Part shown: piece after piece, positions 50,760 through 58,940 of the stretch
Position numbering within the stretch: the first letter of the stretch is position 1
Layout of the letters: each line of letters starts with the position of its first letter
Assembly (NCBI RefSeq): GCF_000938305.1
Contig: NZ_JYMT01000036.1
Coordinates: forward strand, 124,001-188,000
Direction: 5' to 3'
Source of the DNA: Bradyrhizobium sp. LTSP885
GTDB lineage: Bacteria; Pseudomonadota; Alphaproteobacteria; Rhizobiales; Xanthobacteraceae
Length of the DNA stretch: 64,000 nt
Program-made: the position numbers and the translations under genes
Notes under the pieces: model-generated
The model's input: the letters and a program-made list of their open reading frames with translations, nothing else
Told to the model about the DNA's origin: nothing
The model's database searches: none

Positions 50760-52962
50760 CCGCCGCACCGTGCCTGCGCTGGAAGTGAAGGGCCTCGATG
50801 TCTACTACGGGCATTCGCACGCGCTGCAGGGCGTCGATCTCACGCTCGACACGGGTGTGTTCTCCGTGGTCGGCCGCAACGGCATGGGCAAGACCACGCT
50901 GTGCAAGGCGATCATGGGCCTGGTTCGCGCCAGCGGCGGCTCGATCCGGATTCGCGGCGAGGAGGTCACCCGGCTGAACCCGGCGCGCATCGCCCGGCTC
51001 GGCGTCGGCTATGTGCCGCAGGGCCGGCGGCTGTGGCGGTCCCTGACCGTCGACGAACATCTGCAGCTTGCGGCCGGGATGCGGCGCGGCCCCTGGACCG
51101 TCGAGCGCATCTACGACACCTTCCCCCGCCTTGCCGAGCGCAAGGCCAATGGCGGCAGCCAGCTTTCCGGCGGCGAGCAGCAGATGCTCGCGATCTCCCG
51201 CGCGTTGCTGACCAACCCGCATCTCCTGATCATGGATGAGCCGACCGAAGGCCTCGCGCCTGTGATCGTCGCGCAGGTCGAGGAGATGCTGGTGCGGCTC
51301 GGCGACGAGGGCGACATCGCGATCCTGGTCATCGAGCAGAATATCGGCGTCGCGACGGCGGTCTCTCGCAACGTCGCGATCATGGTCAATGGCCGCGTCA
51401 ACCGCATCATCGAATCGGCGCGCCTTGCTGCCGACCGCGAACTGCAGCAGCGCCTGCTCGGCGTCGGCACGCATGGCGCGGACGCGACGGAGGTTGAGGC
51501 AGGTCCGGCGAAGTCGGAAGCCGGCAGCGCGCCGCAACCGGCACGCAACGGACCGGTCCGCATCTACGTCTCCAACCCCGTTCCGCCGACTCGCTGGTCG
51601 CAACCGGTGCCGATCGCCCGCATCGAGGCTGCCGCTCGGACGCAGTCGACCGGCGTCACGCGGCTCGAGGAAACAACCCGCCAGCGGCGCGAGCCGGCAA
51701 CATCCAGGACGTCGGGACCGCCTGTCGTGCTCGTTGTCGGCACGCTCGACACCAAGGGCGCGGAGCTACGCTTCATCCGCGATATCGTCGCGAACAACGG
51801 CCTGCGCACACGCCTGGTCGACGTCTCGACCAGCGGCAAGGCGGCAAGCTGCGACGTCACCGCACAGGAGATCGCGCTCAACCATGGCCGCGGCGGCGCA
51901 AGCGTGTTCGGTGTCGATCGCGGCGCTTCGGTGACCGCGATGGCGGATGCGTTTGAAAGATGGCTGCGGCGCCAGGGCAACGTCGCCGGCATCATCTCGG
52001 CTGGCGGCTCCGGCGGTGCGTCGCTGGTCGCGCCGGGCATGCGCGCGCTGCCGATCGGCGTGCCGAAGCTCATCGTCTCCTCGGTCGCCTCCGGCGATGT
52101 CGGCCCCTATGTCGGGCCCGCCGACATCACCATGATGTATTCGGTGACCGACGTGCAGGGTCTCAATTCGATCTCGCGCATGGTGCTCGCCAATGGCGCC
52201 AACGCGCTGGTCGGCATGGTGAAGGCACGGCTCGACGAACAGGCCGCCAAGCCGCGCGACGCAGGCGCCACGCTTCCCTCCATCGGCATCACCATGTTCG
52301 GCGTCACCACGCCAGCCGTGCAGAAGATCGCGGCCGACTTGCGCGACGACTACGAGTGCCTCGTCTTCCATGCCACCGGCGTCGGCGGCCGCTCGATGGA
52401 GAAGCTGGTCGAGTCCGGGCAACTCGCCGGCGTCATCGATCTCACCACGACCGAAGTCTGTGACCTCCTGATGGGCGGCGTGTTCCCGGCGACCGATGAC
52501 CGCTTCGGCGCCATCATCCGCAGCCGCGTGCCCTATGTCGGCTCGGTCGGCGCGCTCGACATGGTCAATTTCGGCGCACCCGACACGATTCCGGAGCGCT
52601 ATCGGAAGCGCAAATTCCACGTCCACAATCCGCAGGTCACCTTGATGCGGACGACGCCTGAAGAGAACGAGCGGATGGGCCGCTGGATCGGCGACAAGCT
52701 GAACCAGATGGATGGGCCGGTGCGTTTTATCCTGCCCGAGGGCGGCGTCTCCGCCCTCGACGCGCCGGGCCAGCCGTTCTGGGATCTCGACGCCGACACG
52801 GCGCTGTTCCGCGCGCTGGAGCAGACCGTGCGGCAAACCAGCAACCGGCAGGTCATTCGCGTCAAGCGCAACATCAACGATCCCGAATTCACCGCCGCCA
52901 TCGTCAGCGCGTTCCGTCCTTTGCTTGGAAGCGCCGGTGGACGGCGGAGAGTGGCGAGGTGA
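50752..52962 (+). CDS. LivF-type ABC ATPase fused to Tm-1-like UPF0261 domain
   Basis: This 736-residue protein has two parts. Residues 1 to about 245 are a complete LivF ATPase: Walker A GRNGMGKTT at 41, signature LSGGEQQ near 138, Walker B LLIMDEPTEGLAP and IEQN switch region. A Pro/Ala/Arg-rich linker follows to about 320. Residues 324-725 are a UPF0261/Tm-1-like ATP-binding domain (VVLVVGTLDTKGAELRFIRD, FGVDRGASVTAMADAFERWL, SAGGSGGASLVAPGMRALPIG, GVGGRSMEKLVESGQLAGVID). The frame is continuous with no stop at the junction. LivF proteins normally end near residue 240. The next gene encodes the TIM barrel that accompanies this domain in plant Tm-1. Confidence 0.9.
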   Translation: MNDRRTVPALEVKGLDVYYGHSHALQGVDLTLDTGVFSVVGRNGMGKTTLCKAIMGLVRASGGSIRIRGEEVTRLNPARIARLGVGYVPQGRRLWRSLTVDEHLQLAAGMRRGPWTVERIYDTFPRLAERKANGGSQLSGGEQQMLAISRALLTNPHLLIMDEPTEGLAPVIVAQVEEMLVRLGDEGDIAILVIEQNIGVATAVSRNVAIMVNGRVNRIIESARLAADRELQQRLLGVGTHGADATEVEAGPAKSEAGSAPQPARNGPVRIYVSNPVPPTRWSQPVPIARIEAAARTQSTGVTRLEETTRQRREPATSRTSGPPVVLVVGTLDTKGAELRFIRDIVANNGLRTRLVDVSTSGKAASCDVTAQEIALNHGRGGASVFGVDRGASVTAMADAFERWLRRQGNVAGIISAGGSGGASLVAPGMRALPIGVPKLIVSSVASGDVGPYVGPADITMMYSVTDVQGLNSISRMVLANGANALVGMVKARLDEQAAKPRDAGATLPSIGITMFGVTTPAVQKIAADLRDDYECLVFHATGVGGRSMEKLVESGQLAGVIDLTTTEVCDLLMGGVFPATDDRFGAIIRSRVPYVGSVGALDMVNFGAPDTIPERYRKRKFHVHNPQVTLMRTTPEENERMGRWIGDKLNQMDGPVRFILPEGGVSALDAPGQPFWDLDADTALFRALEQTVRQTSNRQVIRVKRNINDPEFTAAIVSAFRPLLGSAGGRRRVAR

Positions 52963-52965
52963 CCC

Positions 52966-53799
52966 ATGGCCAGATTTGAACGCGCGGCGCTGTTGAAGAA
53001 GTTTCGCGACATGGTCGCCCGCGGCGAGCCGATCGTCGGCGGCGGCGCCGGCACCGGCCTGTCGGCCAAATGCGAGGAGGCCGGCGGCGTCGACCTGATC
53101 GTGATCTACAATTCCGGCCGCTACCGCATGGCGGGCCGCGGCTCGCTCGCCGGGCTGATGCCCTATGGCGACGCCAATGCGATCGTCGTCGAAATGGCCG
53201 GCGAGGTGCTGCCGGTCGTGACCAAAACGCCGGTTCTCGCCGGCGTCAACGGCACCGATCCGTTCCGCGACATGGACGTCTTCCTCGACCAGCTCAAGGT
53301 GCTGGGCTTCGCCGGCGTACAGAACTTTCCGACCGTCGGCCTGATCGACGGCGTCTTCCGCGCCAACCTCGAAGAGACCGGCATGTCCTACGCGCTTGAG
53401 ATCGACATGATCGCGAAGGCGCATGACAAGGACATGCTGACCACGCCTTACGTGTTCAGCGAGCAGGAGGCCGCCGCGATGGCGATCGCCGGCGCCGACA
53501 TCATCGTCTGCCATATGGGCCTGACCACCGGCGGCACCATCGGCGCGCAGACCGCACTGAAGCTCGCGGAATGCCCTGCCCGCATCGAGACCTGGGCCGA
53601 AGCCGCGCTCAGCGTCAACTCCAACATTCTGGTACTCGCGCATGGCGGTCCGATCGCGGATCCTGCGGATGCAGACTACATCATGAAGAAGACCCGCAAC
53701 TGCCACGGCTTCTACGGCGCCTCCTCGATGGAGCGTCTGCCGGTGGAACGGGCACTGACGGAACAGGTTCGCAAGTTCAAGGCGATCGGCGCACGCTAA
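52966..53799 (+). CDS. PEP-hydrolase family TIM-barrel protein (Tm-1 C-terminal domain type)
   Basis: A 277-residue protein matching the phosphoenolpyruvate hydrolase-like domain found at the C-terminus of tomato Tm-1: GEPIVGGGAGTGLSAKCEEAGG, VDLIVIYNSGRYRMAGRGSLAGL, MPYGDANAIVVEMAGEVLP, GFAGVQNFPTVGLIDG, ADIIVCHMGLTTGGTIGA. The catalytic role is uncertain. It starts 3 bases after the UPF0261-containing fusion, so the Tm-1 halves are encoded side by side and probably act together. Confidence 0.9.
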   Translation: MARFERAALLKKFRDMVARGEPIVGGGAGTGLSAKCEEAGGVDLIVIYNSGRYRMAGRGSLAGLMPYGDANAIVVEMAGEVLPVVTKTPVLAGVNGTDPFRDMDVFLDQLKVLGFAGVQNFPTVGLIDGVFRANLEETGMSYALEIDMIAKAHDKDMLTTPYVFSEQEAAAMAIAGADIIVCHMGLTTGGTIGAQTALKLAECPARIETWAEAALSVNSNILVLAHGGPIADPADADYIMKKTRNCHGFYGASSMERLPVERALTEQVRKFKAIGAR

Positions 53800-53825
53800 G
53801 CGCGTCGTGACCAAGGGAGGAAGAG

Positions 53826-56717
53826 ATGTCAGGGATGCTGGCTGGTGAATTGATCCTCTGGCTCATCGTCGCGATCGTCGCGATTATCATCATCGTTTAT
53901 GTCGTGAACTGGCTCTACCATCGCTCGTCGAAGGAGGTCTCCTTCGTCCGCACCGGTTTCCTCGGCGAACGCGTGGTGATCAACGGCGGCGCCTTCGTGC
54001 TGCCGTTTATTCACGACACCACGCCGGTCAATATGAACGTGCTGCCGATGGGCATCGTGCGCTCCAGACAGGACGCGGTGAGCACCCGCGACCGCATGCG
54101 CATCGACATCGAGGCCGACTTCTATGTCCGCGTGCAGGCGACCCGCGAAGCCGTGTCGATCGCCGCCGCCACGCTGGGCCGTCGCACCATGGAGCCGGCG
54201 CAGCTCCACACTTTGCTCTCGGGCAAGTTCATCTCCGCGATCCGCTCTGTCGCTTCCGAAATGACGATGGAACAGATGCACGAGCAGCGCGGCGAATATG
54301 TCGCCCGGGTCAAGGCCAATGCCGCGGAAGCGCTGGCGCAGAATGGCCTCGAGCTCGAGTCTGTCGCGATCACCGACCTCGACCAGACTGATCTCGAATA
54401 TTTCAATCCCTCGAACCGCTTCGACGCCGAAGGCTTGACCCGGTTGATGGAGGACATCGAGGCCAAGCGCAAGCTGCGCAACGACATCGAACAGGACTCG
54501 ATGATCAAGATCCGCTCCCGCAACCTCGAAGCCGAGCGGCAGGCACTGGACATCGAGCGCGAGAGCGAGACCGCCCGGCTCGATCAGGAACGCGACATCG
54601 AGATGCGCCGCGCCTTGCAACGCACCGAAGTCGCCCGCGAACGCGCCCTGCGCGAGACCGAGTCCGAACAGGCTCAGATCACGGCGCGTGAGACGATCGA
54701 GAAGGCGCGCATCGCCAACGAGCAGGCGATCACCGAAGCCCGCATCGCCTCCGAACGCGAGACCCGGCACAGGGAGATCGAGCGGACGCGTGCGGTCGAG
54801 GAGAAGGAGCTGCTGGCCCGCGAGGAGATCGAGAAGGCACGGATTGCTAACCAGCGCTCGGTCGACACCACGCGTATTGCGTCGGAACGCGAGGTCCGCC
54901 AGCGCGAGATCGAACGCATGCGCACGGTGGAGGAAGCCGAGATCACGGCGCGCGAGTCGATCGAGATGGCGCGCATCCAGCAGGATCGCGTCGTGACCGA
55001 TGCCCGTATCGCCAATGAAGAAGAGACCCGGCGGCGCGAAATCGAGCGCACCCGGACGGTCGAGGAAGCCGAGATCGCCGCGCGGGAGTCCACCGAGAAG
55101 GCGCGGATCACCCAGACCATGACGGTCAATGTCGAGCGGATCGCCTCCGACGAGCGCACCCGCGCGCTGGAAATCCAGCAGGTGCGGAACATCCAGGAAG
55201 CCGAGATCGAAGCACACAGGTCGGTCGAAGCCGCCCGCATCGGCCGCGAGAAGACGCTGGCGGCCGAGCGCATCACGGCCGACCACAGCACCCGCAAGCT
55301 CGAGATCGAGCGCAACCAGGCGATCGAGATCGCCGGGATCGCAGCGCGTGAGGCCACCGAGACTTCGCGGATCGCCCAGGAGGAACACGTTCGCACCCTG
55401 GAGATCGCGCGCGCCCGTACGATCGAGGAAGCCGACATCGCCTCGCGCGAGGCGATCGAGGCGGCGCGTATCTCGCAGGAAAAGACCGTCGCCGCCCAGC
55501 GCATCCGCGCCGAGAGGGAAACCCGCGGGCTCGAGATCGAGCGCACCGGGGCGATCGAGGCCGCCGAACTGAAGCGCCGTGACGCCATCGAGCGGCAGCG
55601 CATCGACGTCGAGCTGGCGCTGGAAAGCGAGCGGATCGCCTCCTCCCGGACCCGCGAGGTGCTCAACATCGACCAAAAGAGGGCGATCGAGCTTGCCGAC
55701 GAGGAACGCGTGATCGCGCTCGCCGCCAAGCGTTCGGAGCGCATCGACGCCGACCGGCAGGTCAAGCAGGCCGAGATCGTGGCTCGCAAGGAGGTCGACA
55801 CGACAGACGTCTCGCGCGAACAGGCGCTGGAGGCGGCCCGGATCGAACGGCGGCGCGCGATCGAGCAGTTGGAGGTCGCCCGCAACCAATCGCTGCAGGA
55901 GGCTGAGATCGCGGCGCGCGAGGAGGTCGAGCGCGCCCGCATCGCCTCCGACCGCGGCCTCGACGAGGCCCGGGTCGGCCGCGAGCGCGACCTGCGCAAG
56001 CTCGAGGTGAACAGAGAGAAGGACGTCGAGACCGCGTTGATGGAAAAGGCGATCGCGCTTTACCAGAAGTCGCTCGAGGAGTCGGCCGCCAAGGTCGCCG
56101 CGGAGGACGCGCGGGTGGGAGCGACCGAGGCGGCTGAGCGCGTCATCACGGCCCGCGAAAGCGAAATCGCCAAACGACGCAAGACCATCGAAGTGCTGCT
56201 CGCCGAGAAGCAGGCCGAGGAGACCAGGATCGCGGCCGGCGCCGAACGGGTGCGCGCCACGGTCGAGGCCGAGGCGCAGCGCCTGCTCAACGAAGCCGAG
56301 AACGTGCTGACCGACCAGGCCCGCTACTCGCTGTTCCGCCGCAAGCTGCTCGACCGCATCGAGGGCATCGTGCGCGAGAGCGTCAAGCCGATGGAGAAGA
56401 TCGAGGGCATCCGCATCCTCCAGGTCGACGGCCTCAACGGCAATGGCGGGGGCGGCAACGGCGGCCGCAGCGCCACCGACGAAGTAATCGACTCGGCCTT
56501 GCGCTACCGCGTGCAGGCGCCGCTGATCGATTCGCTGCTGGCGGATATCGGCGTCGAAGGTGGCAGCCTGTCGAAGATGCCGGGCTTGATCCGCGAGGCG
56601 CGCGACATGCAGGGCATCAAGGAATCGGCGCGCAAAGGCAGTGGCGATGCCAAGCCGGCAGCGTCGGAGGGCCCCGCCGAACCACGCCCCGAGCGCACGC
56701 CGCGCAAGAAGGACTGA
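53826..56717 (+). CDS. Flotillin-like SPFH protein with giant repetitive coiled coil
   Basis: This 963-residue protein has one N-terminal membrane helix (residues 10-30). An SPFH/band-7 domain follows (about 31-215: KEVSFVRTGFLGERVVINGG, STRDRMRIDIEADFYVRV, GLELESVAITDLDQTDLEYF). A charged coiled coil then runs from about 215 to 830. Residues 291-631 are phase-locked 44-residue repeats opening with I-E-x-A-R-I. The C-terminal part has a conserved segment (RYSLFRRKLLDRIEGIVRESVKPMEKIEGI), a Gly-rich hinge and a basic tail. Bacterial flotillins are usually 450 to 700 residues. It should oligomerise on the inner membrane and may organise the neighbouring transporter or oxidase. Confidence 0.9.
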   Translation: MSGMLAGELILWLIVAIVAIIIIVYVVNWLYHRSSKEVSFVRTGFLGERVVINGGAFVLPFIHDTTPVNMNVLPMGIVRSRQDAVSTRDRMRIDIEADFYVRVQATREAVSIAAATLGRRTMEPAQLHTLLSGKFISAIRSVASEMTMEQMHEQRGEYVARVKANAAEALAQNGLELESVAITDLDQTDLEYFNPSNRFDAEGLTRLMEDIEAKRKLRNDIEQDSMIKIRSRNLEAERQALDIERESETARLDQERDIEMRRALQRTEVARERALRETESEQAQITARETIEKARIANEQAITEARIASERETRHREIERTRAVEEKELLAREEIEKARIANQRSVDTTRIASEREVRQREIERMRTVEEAEITARESIEMARIQQDRVVTDARIANEEETRRREIERTRTVEEAEIAARESTEKARITQTMTVNVERIASDERTRALEIQQVRNIQEAEIEAHRSVEAARIGREKTLAAERITADHSTRKLEIERNQAIEIAGIAAREATETSRIAQEEHVRTLEIARARTIEEADIASREAIEAARISQEKTVAAQRIRAERETRGLEIERTGAIEAAELKRRDAIERQRIDVELALESERIASSRTREVLNIDQKRAIELADEERVIALAAKRSERIDADRQVKQAEIVARKEVDTTDVSREQALEAARIERRRAIEQLEVARNQSLQEAEIAAREEVERARIASDRGLDEARVGRERDLRKLEVNREKDVETALMEKAIALYQKSLEESAAKVAAEDARVGATEAAERVITARESEIAKRRKTIEVLLAEKQAEETRIAAGAERVRATVEAEAQRLLNEAENVLTDQARYSLFRRKLLDRIEGIVRESVKPMEKIEGIRILQVDGLNGNGGGGNGGRSATDEVIDSALRYRVQAPLIDSLLADIGVEGGSLSKMPGLIREARDMQGIKESARKGSGDAKPAASEGPAEPRPERTPRKKD
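54696..55719 (+). repeat. In-frame 132-bp repeats coding 44-residue coiled-coil units
   Basis: Repeat starts (I/T/V-E-x-x-R-I) fall at protein residues 291, 335, 379, 423, 467, 511, 544 and 588: spacings 44, 44, 44, 44, 44, 33, 44. All are multiples of 11, so the unit is four hendecads and one copy has lost one. The DNA copies have diverged at many positions but keep length exactly. Confidence 0.88.
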
Positions 56718-56726
56718 GTTGACGCC

Positions 56727-57164
56727 ATGGCAAGGGTCTACGTCTCCACCGTCGTCAACGCCCGCAACGACCGCGTCTGGGCCCGCGTGCGCGACTTCAA
56801 TGGCCTGCCGAACTGGCATCCCGCCATCGCGGAGAGCCGTATCGAGGGCGGCGAGCCATCGGACAAGATCGGCTGTGTCAGAGACTTCCGGCTGCGCAAT
56901 GGCGACCGCATCCGCGAGAAGCTGCTCGGCCTGTCCGACTACGACATGTTCTGCACCTACTCGATCCTGGAATCACCGATGGGGGTGGAGAATTATGTCG
57001 CCACCCTTCGGTTGACCCCGGTGACCGACGGCGACCAGACGTTCATGGAGTGGACCGCCGAATTCGACTGCGCGCCGGAGCGCGAGGCCGAGCTCGTGAC
57101 GAACATCGGCGGCGGCGTGTTTCAGGGCGGCTTCGACGCGCTGAAACGGGCATTCGGGGGATAG
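56727..57164 (+). CDS. SRPBCC family protein (first of a tandem pair)
   Basis: A 145-residue START/Bet v1-like lipid- or ligand-binding protein: VVNARNDRVWARVRDFNGLPNWHP, SDKIGCVRDFRLRNGD, REKLLGLSDYD, NYVATLRLTPVTDGDQTFMEW. It is paralogous to the next gene (about 40 percent by eye). Small SRPBCC proteins such as CoxG accompany molybdenum hydroxylases in cox clusters, and this pair directly precedes one here. It starts 9 bases after the flotillin gene. Confidence 0.9.
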   Translation: MARVYVSTVVNARNDRVWARVRDFNGLPNWHPAIAESRIEGGEPSDKIGCVRDFRLRNGDRIREKLLGLSDYDMFCTYSILESPMGVENYVATLRLTPVTDGDQTFMEWTAEFDCAPEREAELVTNIGGGVFQGGFDALKRAFGG

Positions 57165-57167
57165 GCC

Positions 57168-57611
57168 GTGCCGCATATCGTCAAAAGCACGATCCTGGAC
57201 GCACCGACCGACGCGGTGTGGACCGTGCTGCGCGATTTCAACGGCCATGACCGCTGGCATCCCGCGGTCGCGACCAGCGGCATCGAGCGGGCGCAGCCGT
57301 CCGACAAGATCGGCTGTATCAGGCGATTCAAGCTCAGAGACGGCGCGGAGCTGCGCGAGCAGTTGCTGGCGCTGTCGGATCTGGAACAGTCCTTCAGCTA
57401 CTGCCTGCTGGATACGCCGGTCCCGATGTTCAATTACGTGGCGCATGTCCGCTTGCTGCCGGTCACCGACGGCGACCGCACCTTCTGGCACTGGGAGTCG
57501 CGCTTCTCGACGCGCCCCGAGGACAGCGTCCGCATCACGCATATGGTTTCGGAAGACATCTACCAGGCCGGATTTGAAGCCATCCGCCGGCACCTGAAGG
57601 AGGCCGCGTAA
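57168..57611 (+). CDS. SRPBCC family protein (second of a tandem pair)
   Basis: A 147-residue paralog of the preceding gene with aligned VWTVLRDFNGHDRWHPAV, SDKIGCIRRFKLRDGAELRE, NYVAHVRLLPVTDGDRTFWHW. The start codon GTG/ATG region lies 3 bases after the previous stop (GTG 57168). The pair may form a heterodimer or bind two ligands. The product is cytosolic or membrane-associated by analogy with CoxG. Confidence 0.88.
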   Translation: MPHIVKSTILDAPTDAVWTVLRDFNGHDRWHPAVATSGIERAQPSDKIGCIRRFKLRDGAELREQLLALSDLEQSFSYCLLDTPVPMFNYVAHVRLLPVTDGDRTFWHWESRFSTRPEDSVRITHMVSEDIYQAGFEAIRRHLKEAA

Positions 57612-57623
57612 GCGGAGTACATC

Positions 57624-58442
57624 ATGCCTGTCACGGTGAAGACTTTCACCAGCACCAATGAGGCCGCGGCGGCGCTGTCGTCGGACCGCAGCGCCCGCTA
57701 TCTCGGCGGCGGCACGCTGGTGATGCGCGCCCTGAACGAGGGCGACATCTCGATCTCGACCGTGGTGCGCGCCAGCGACCATGCGCTGACTCGGATCGAT
57801 ACCGGCGGCTCGCGCATTACGCTCGGCGCCGGCGTCACCTATGCGCGCATCCTGGCCGACCGCGATCTCGGCTTCCTGCACGCCCCGGCTCGCTCGATCG
57901 GCGGACCGGCGGTCCGCAACATGGGCACGGTCGGCGGCAATCTGTTTGCGCCGAACCCGTATGGCGATTTCACGGTCGCGATGCTCGCGCTCGATGCTGT
58001 TGTCTCCGTGCAGGGCGGGCTCGGCAGCCGCGAGGTGCCGATCGAGGAATTCCTGCAATCGCGTGACCGGCAGGCCGGCACGCTGGTGCTGGCGATCTCC
58101 TTTGCCAAGCCCGGCAACGCCGAGGCCTTTCGCTACCGCAAGATCGCCCGCATCAAGCCAAAGGGCGGCGCGGTGATCACGCTCGCCGCGTATTTGCCTG
58201 TCAATGGCAGCCGCATCGTCGGTGCCCGCGTCGCGCTCGGGTCGATGGCGCCGACCCCGATCCGCGCCCGCGCCGCCGAGCGCGCGCTGGAAGGACGTTC
58301 ACTCGACGCGTCCACGATCGATGCCGCCGCAGCCGCTGCCGTCGAAGGTACCTCGCCGAGCGACAGCGCGATCGCCAGCGCCTGGTATCGCCGCGAAATC
58401 GTCAGCGTCCATCTCAAGCGCCTGCTGTCCGGTCAGGAATAG
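57624..58442 (+). CDS. Molybdenum hydroxylase FAD-binding subunit (CoxM-like)
   Basis: A 272-residue subunit of the xanthine dehydrogenase family. The FAD-binding motifs are YLGGGTLVMRALNEG, the second glycine stretch RSIGGPAVRNMGTVGGNLFAP, and FRYRKIARIKPKGGAVI in the CO-dehydrogenase-flavoprotein C-terminal domain. It accepts electrons from the 2Fe-2S subunit. It follows the SRPBCC pair by 12 bases and precedes the 2Fe-2S subunit by 6. Confidence 0.93.
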   Translation: MPVTVKTFTSTNEAAAALSSDRSARYLGGGTLVMRALNEGDISISTVVRASDHALTRIDTGGSRITLGAGVTYARILADRDLGFLHAPARSIGGPAVRNMGTVGGNLFAPNPYGDFTVAMLALDAVVSVQGGLGSREVPIEEFLQSRDRQAGTLVLAISFAKPGNAEAFRYRKIARIKPKGGAVITLAAYLPVNGSRIVGARVALGSMAPTPIRARAAERALEGRSLDASTIDAAAAAAVEGTSPSDSAIASAWYRREIVSVHLKRLLSGQE

Positions 58443-58448
58443 GATCTC

Positions 58449-58928
58449 ATGGCCAAGACTCCCCTCCAATTTCGCCATAACGGACGCGAGGTCGCGATCT
58501 TCGTCGATGGCGGCACCAATCTTCTGGTCGCGCTGCGCGAGCTGATTGGCGACATGACGCCGAAATTCGGCTGCGGCCAGGGCGGCTGCGGCACCTGCAG
58601 CGTGCTGATCGACGGCGAATTGCATCTGTCGTGCCTGACGCTCGCCGAGACGGTCACCGGCCGCTCGGTCGAGACGCTCGACGGCATCAAGGACGGCCCC
58701 AATCTGCACCCGTTGCAGCGCGCCTTCGCCGACAATTTCGCCGCTCAGTGCGGCTACTGCACGCCGGGCATGCTGATGGCCGCCAAGGCACTGCTCGACC
58801 GCAACCCATCGCCCAGCCGTGACGAGGTCGTCGAAGCGATCTCCGGCAACATCTGCCGCTGCACCGGTTATGAACCGATCATCAACGCCGTACTCGCCGC
58901 CGCATCCGGCGGCCGGGCCCGCGCGTAA
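58449..58928 (+). CDS. Molybdenum hydroxylase [2Fe-2S] subunit (CoxS-like)
   Basis: A 159-residue subunit with an N-terminal plant-type ferredoxin domain (FGCGQGGCGTCSVLIDGE with a fourth Cys in LSCLTLAE) and a C-terminal helical domain with the second cluster (QCGYCTPGMLMAAKALL and GNICRCTGYEPIINAV). All eight Cys ligands are present. It relays electrons from the molybdopterin centre to FAD. Confidence 0.95.
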   Translation: MAKTPLQFRHNGREVAIFVDGGTNLLVALRELIGDMTPKFGCGQGGCGTCSVLIDGELHLSCLTLAETVTGRSVETLDGIKDGPNLHPLQRAFADNFAAQCGYCTPGMLMAAKALLDRNPSPSRDEVVEAISGNICRCTGYEPIINAVLAAASGGRARA

Positions 58929-58940
58929 AGGACCTGAACC

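Noticed and set aside
53829..56819. 996-codon open frame antisense to the flotillin gene
   Set aside because: It mirrors the repetitive, GC-biased coding strand. The sense protein has a clear SPFH domain and ribosome site, and the antisense product has only low-complexity Asp/Leu/Arg sequence.
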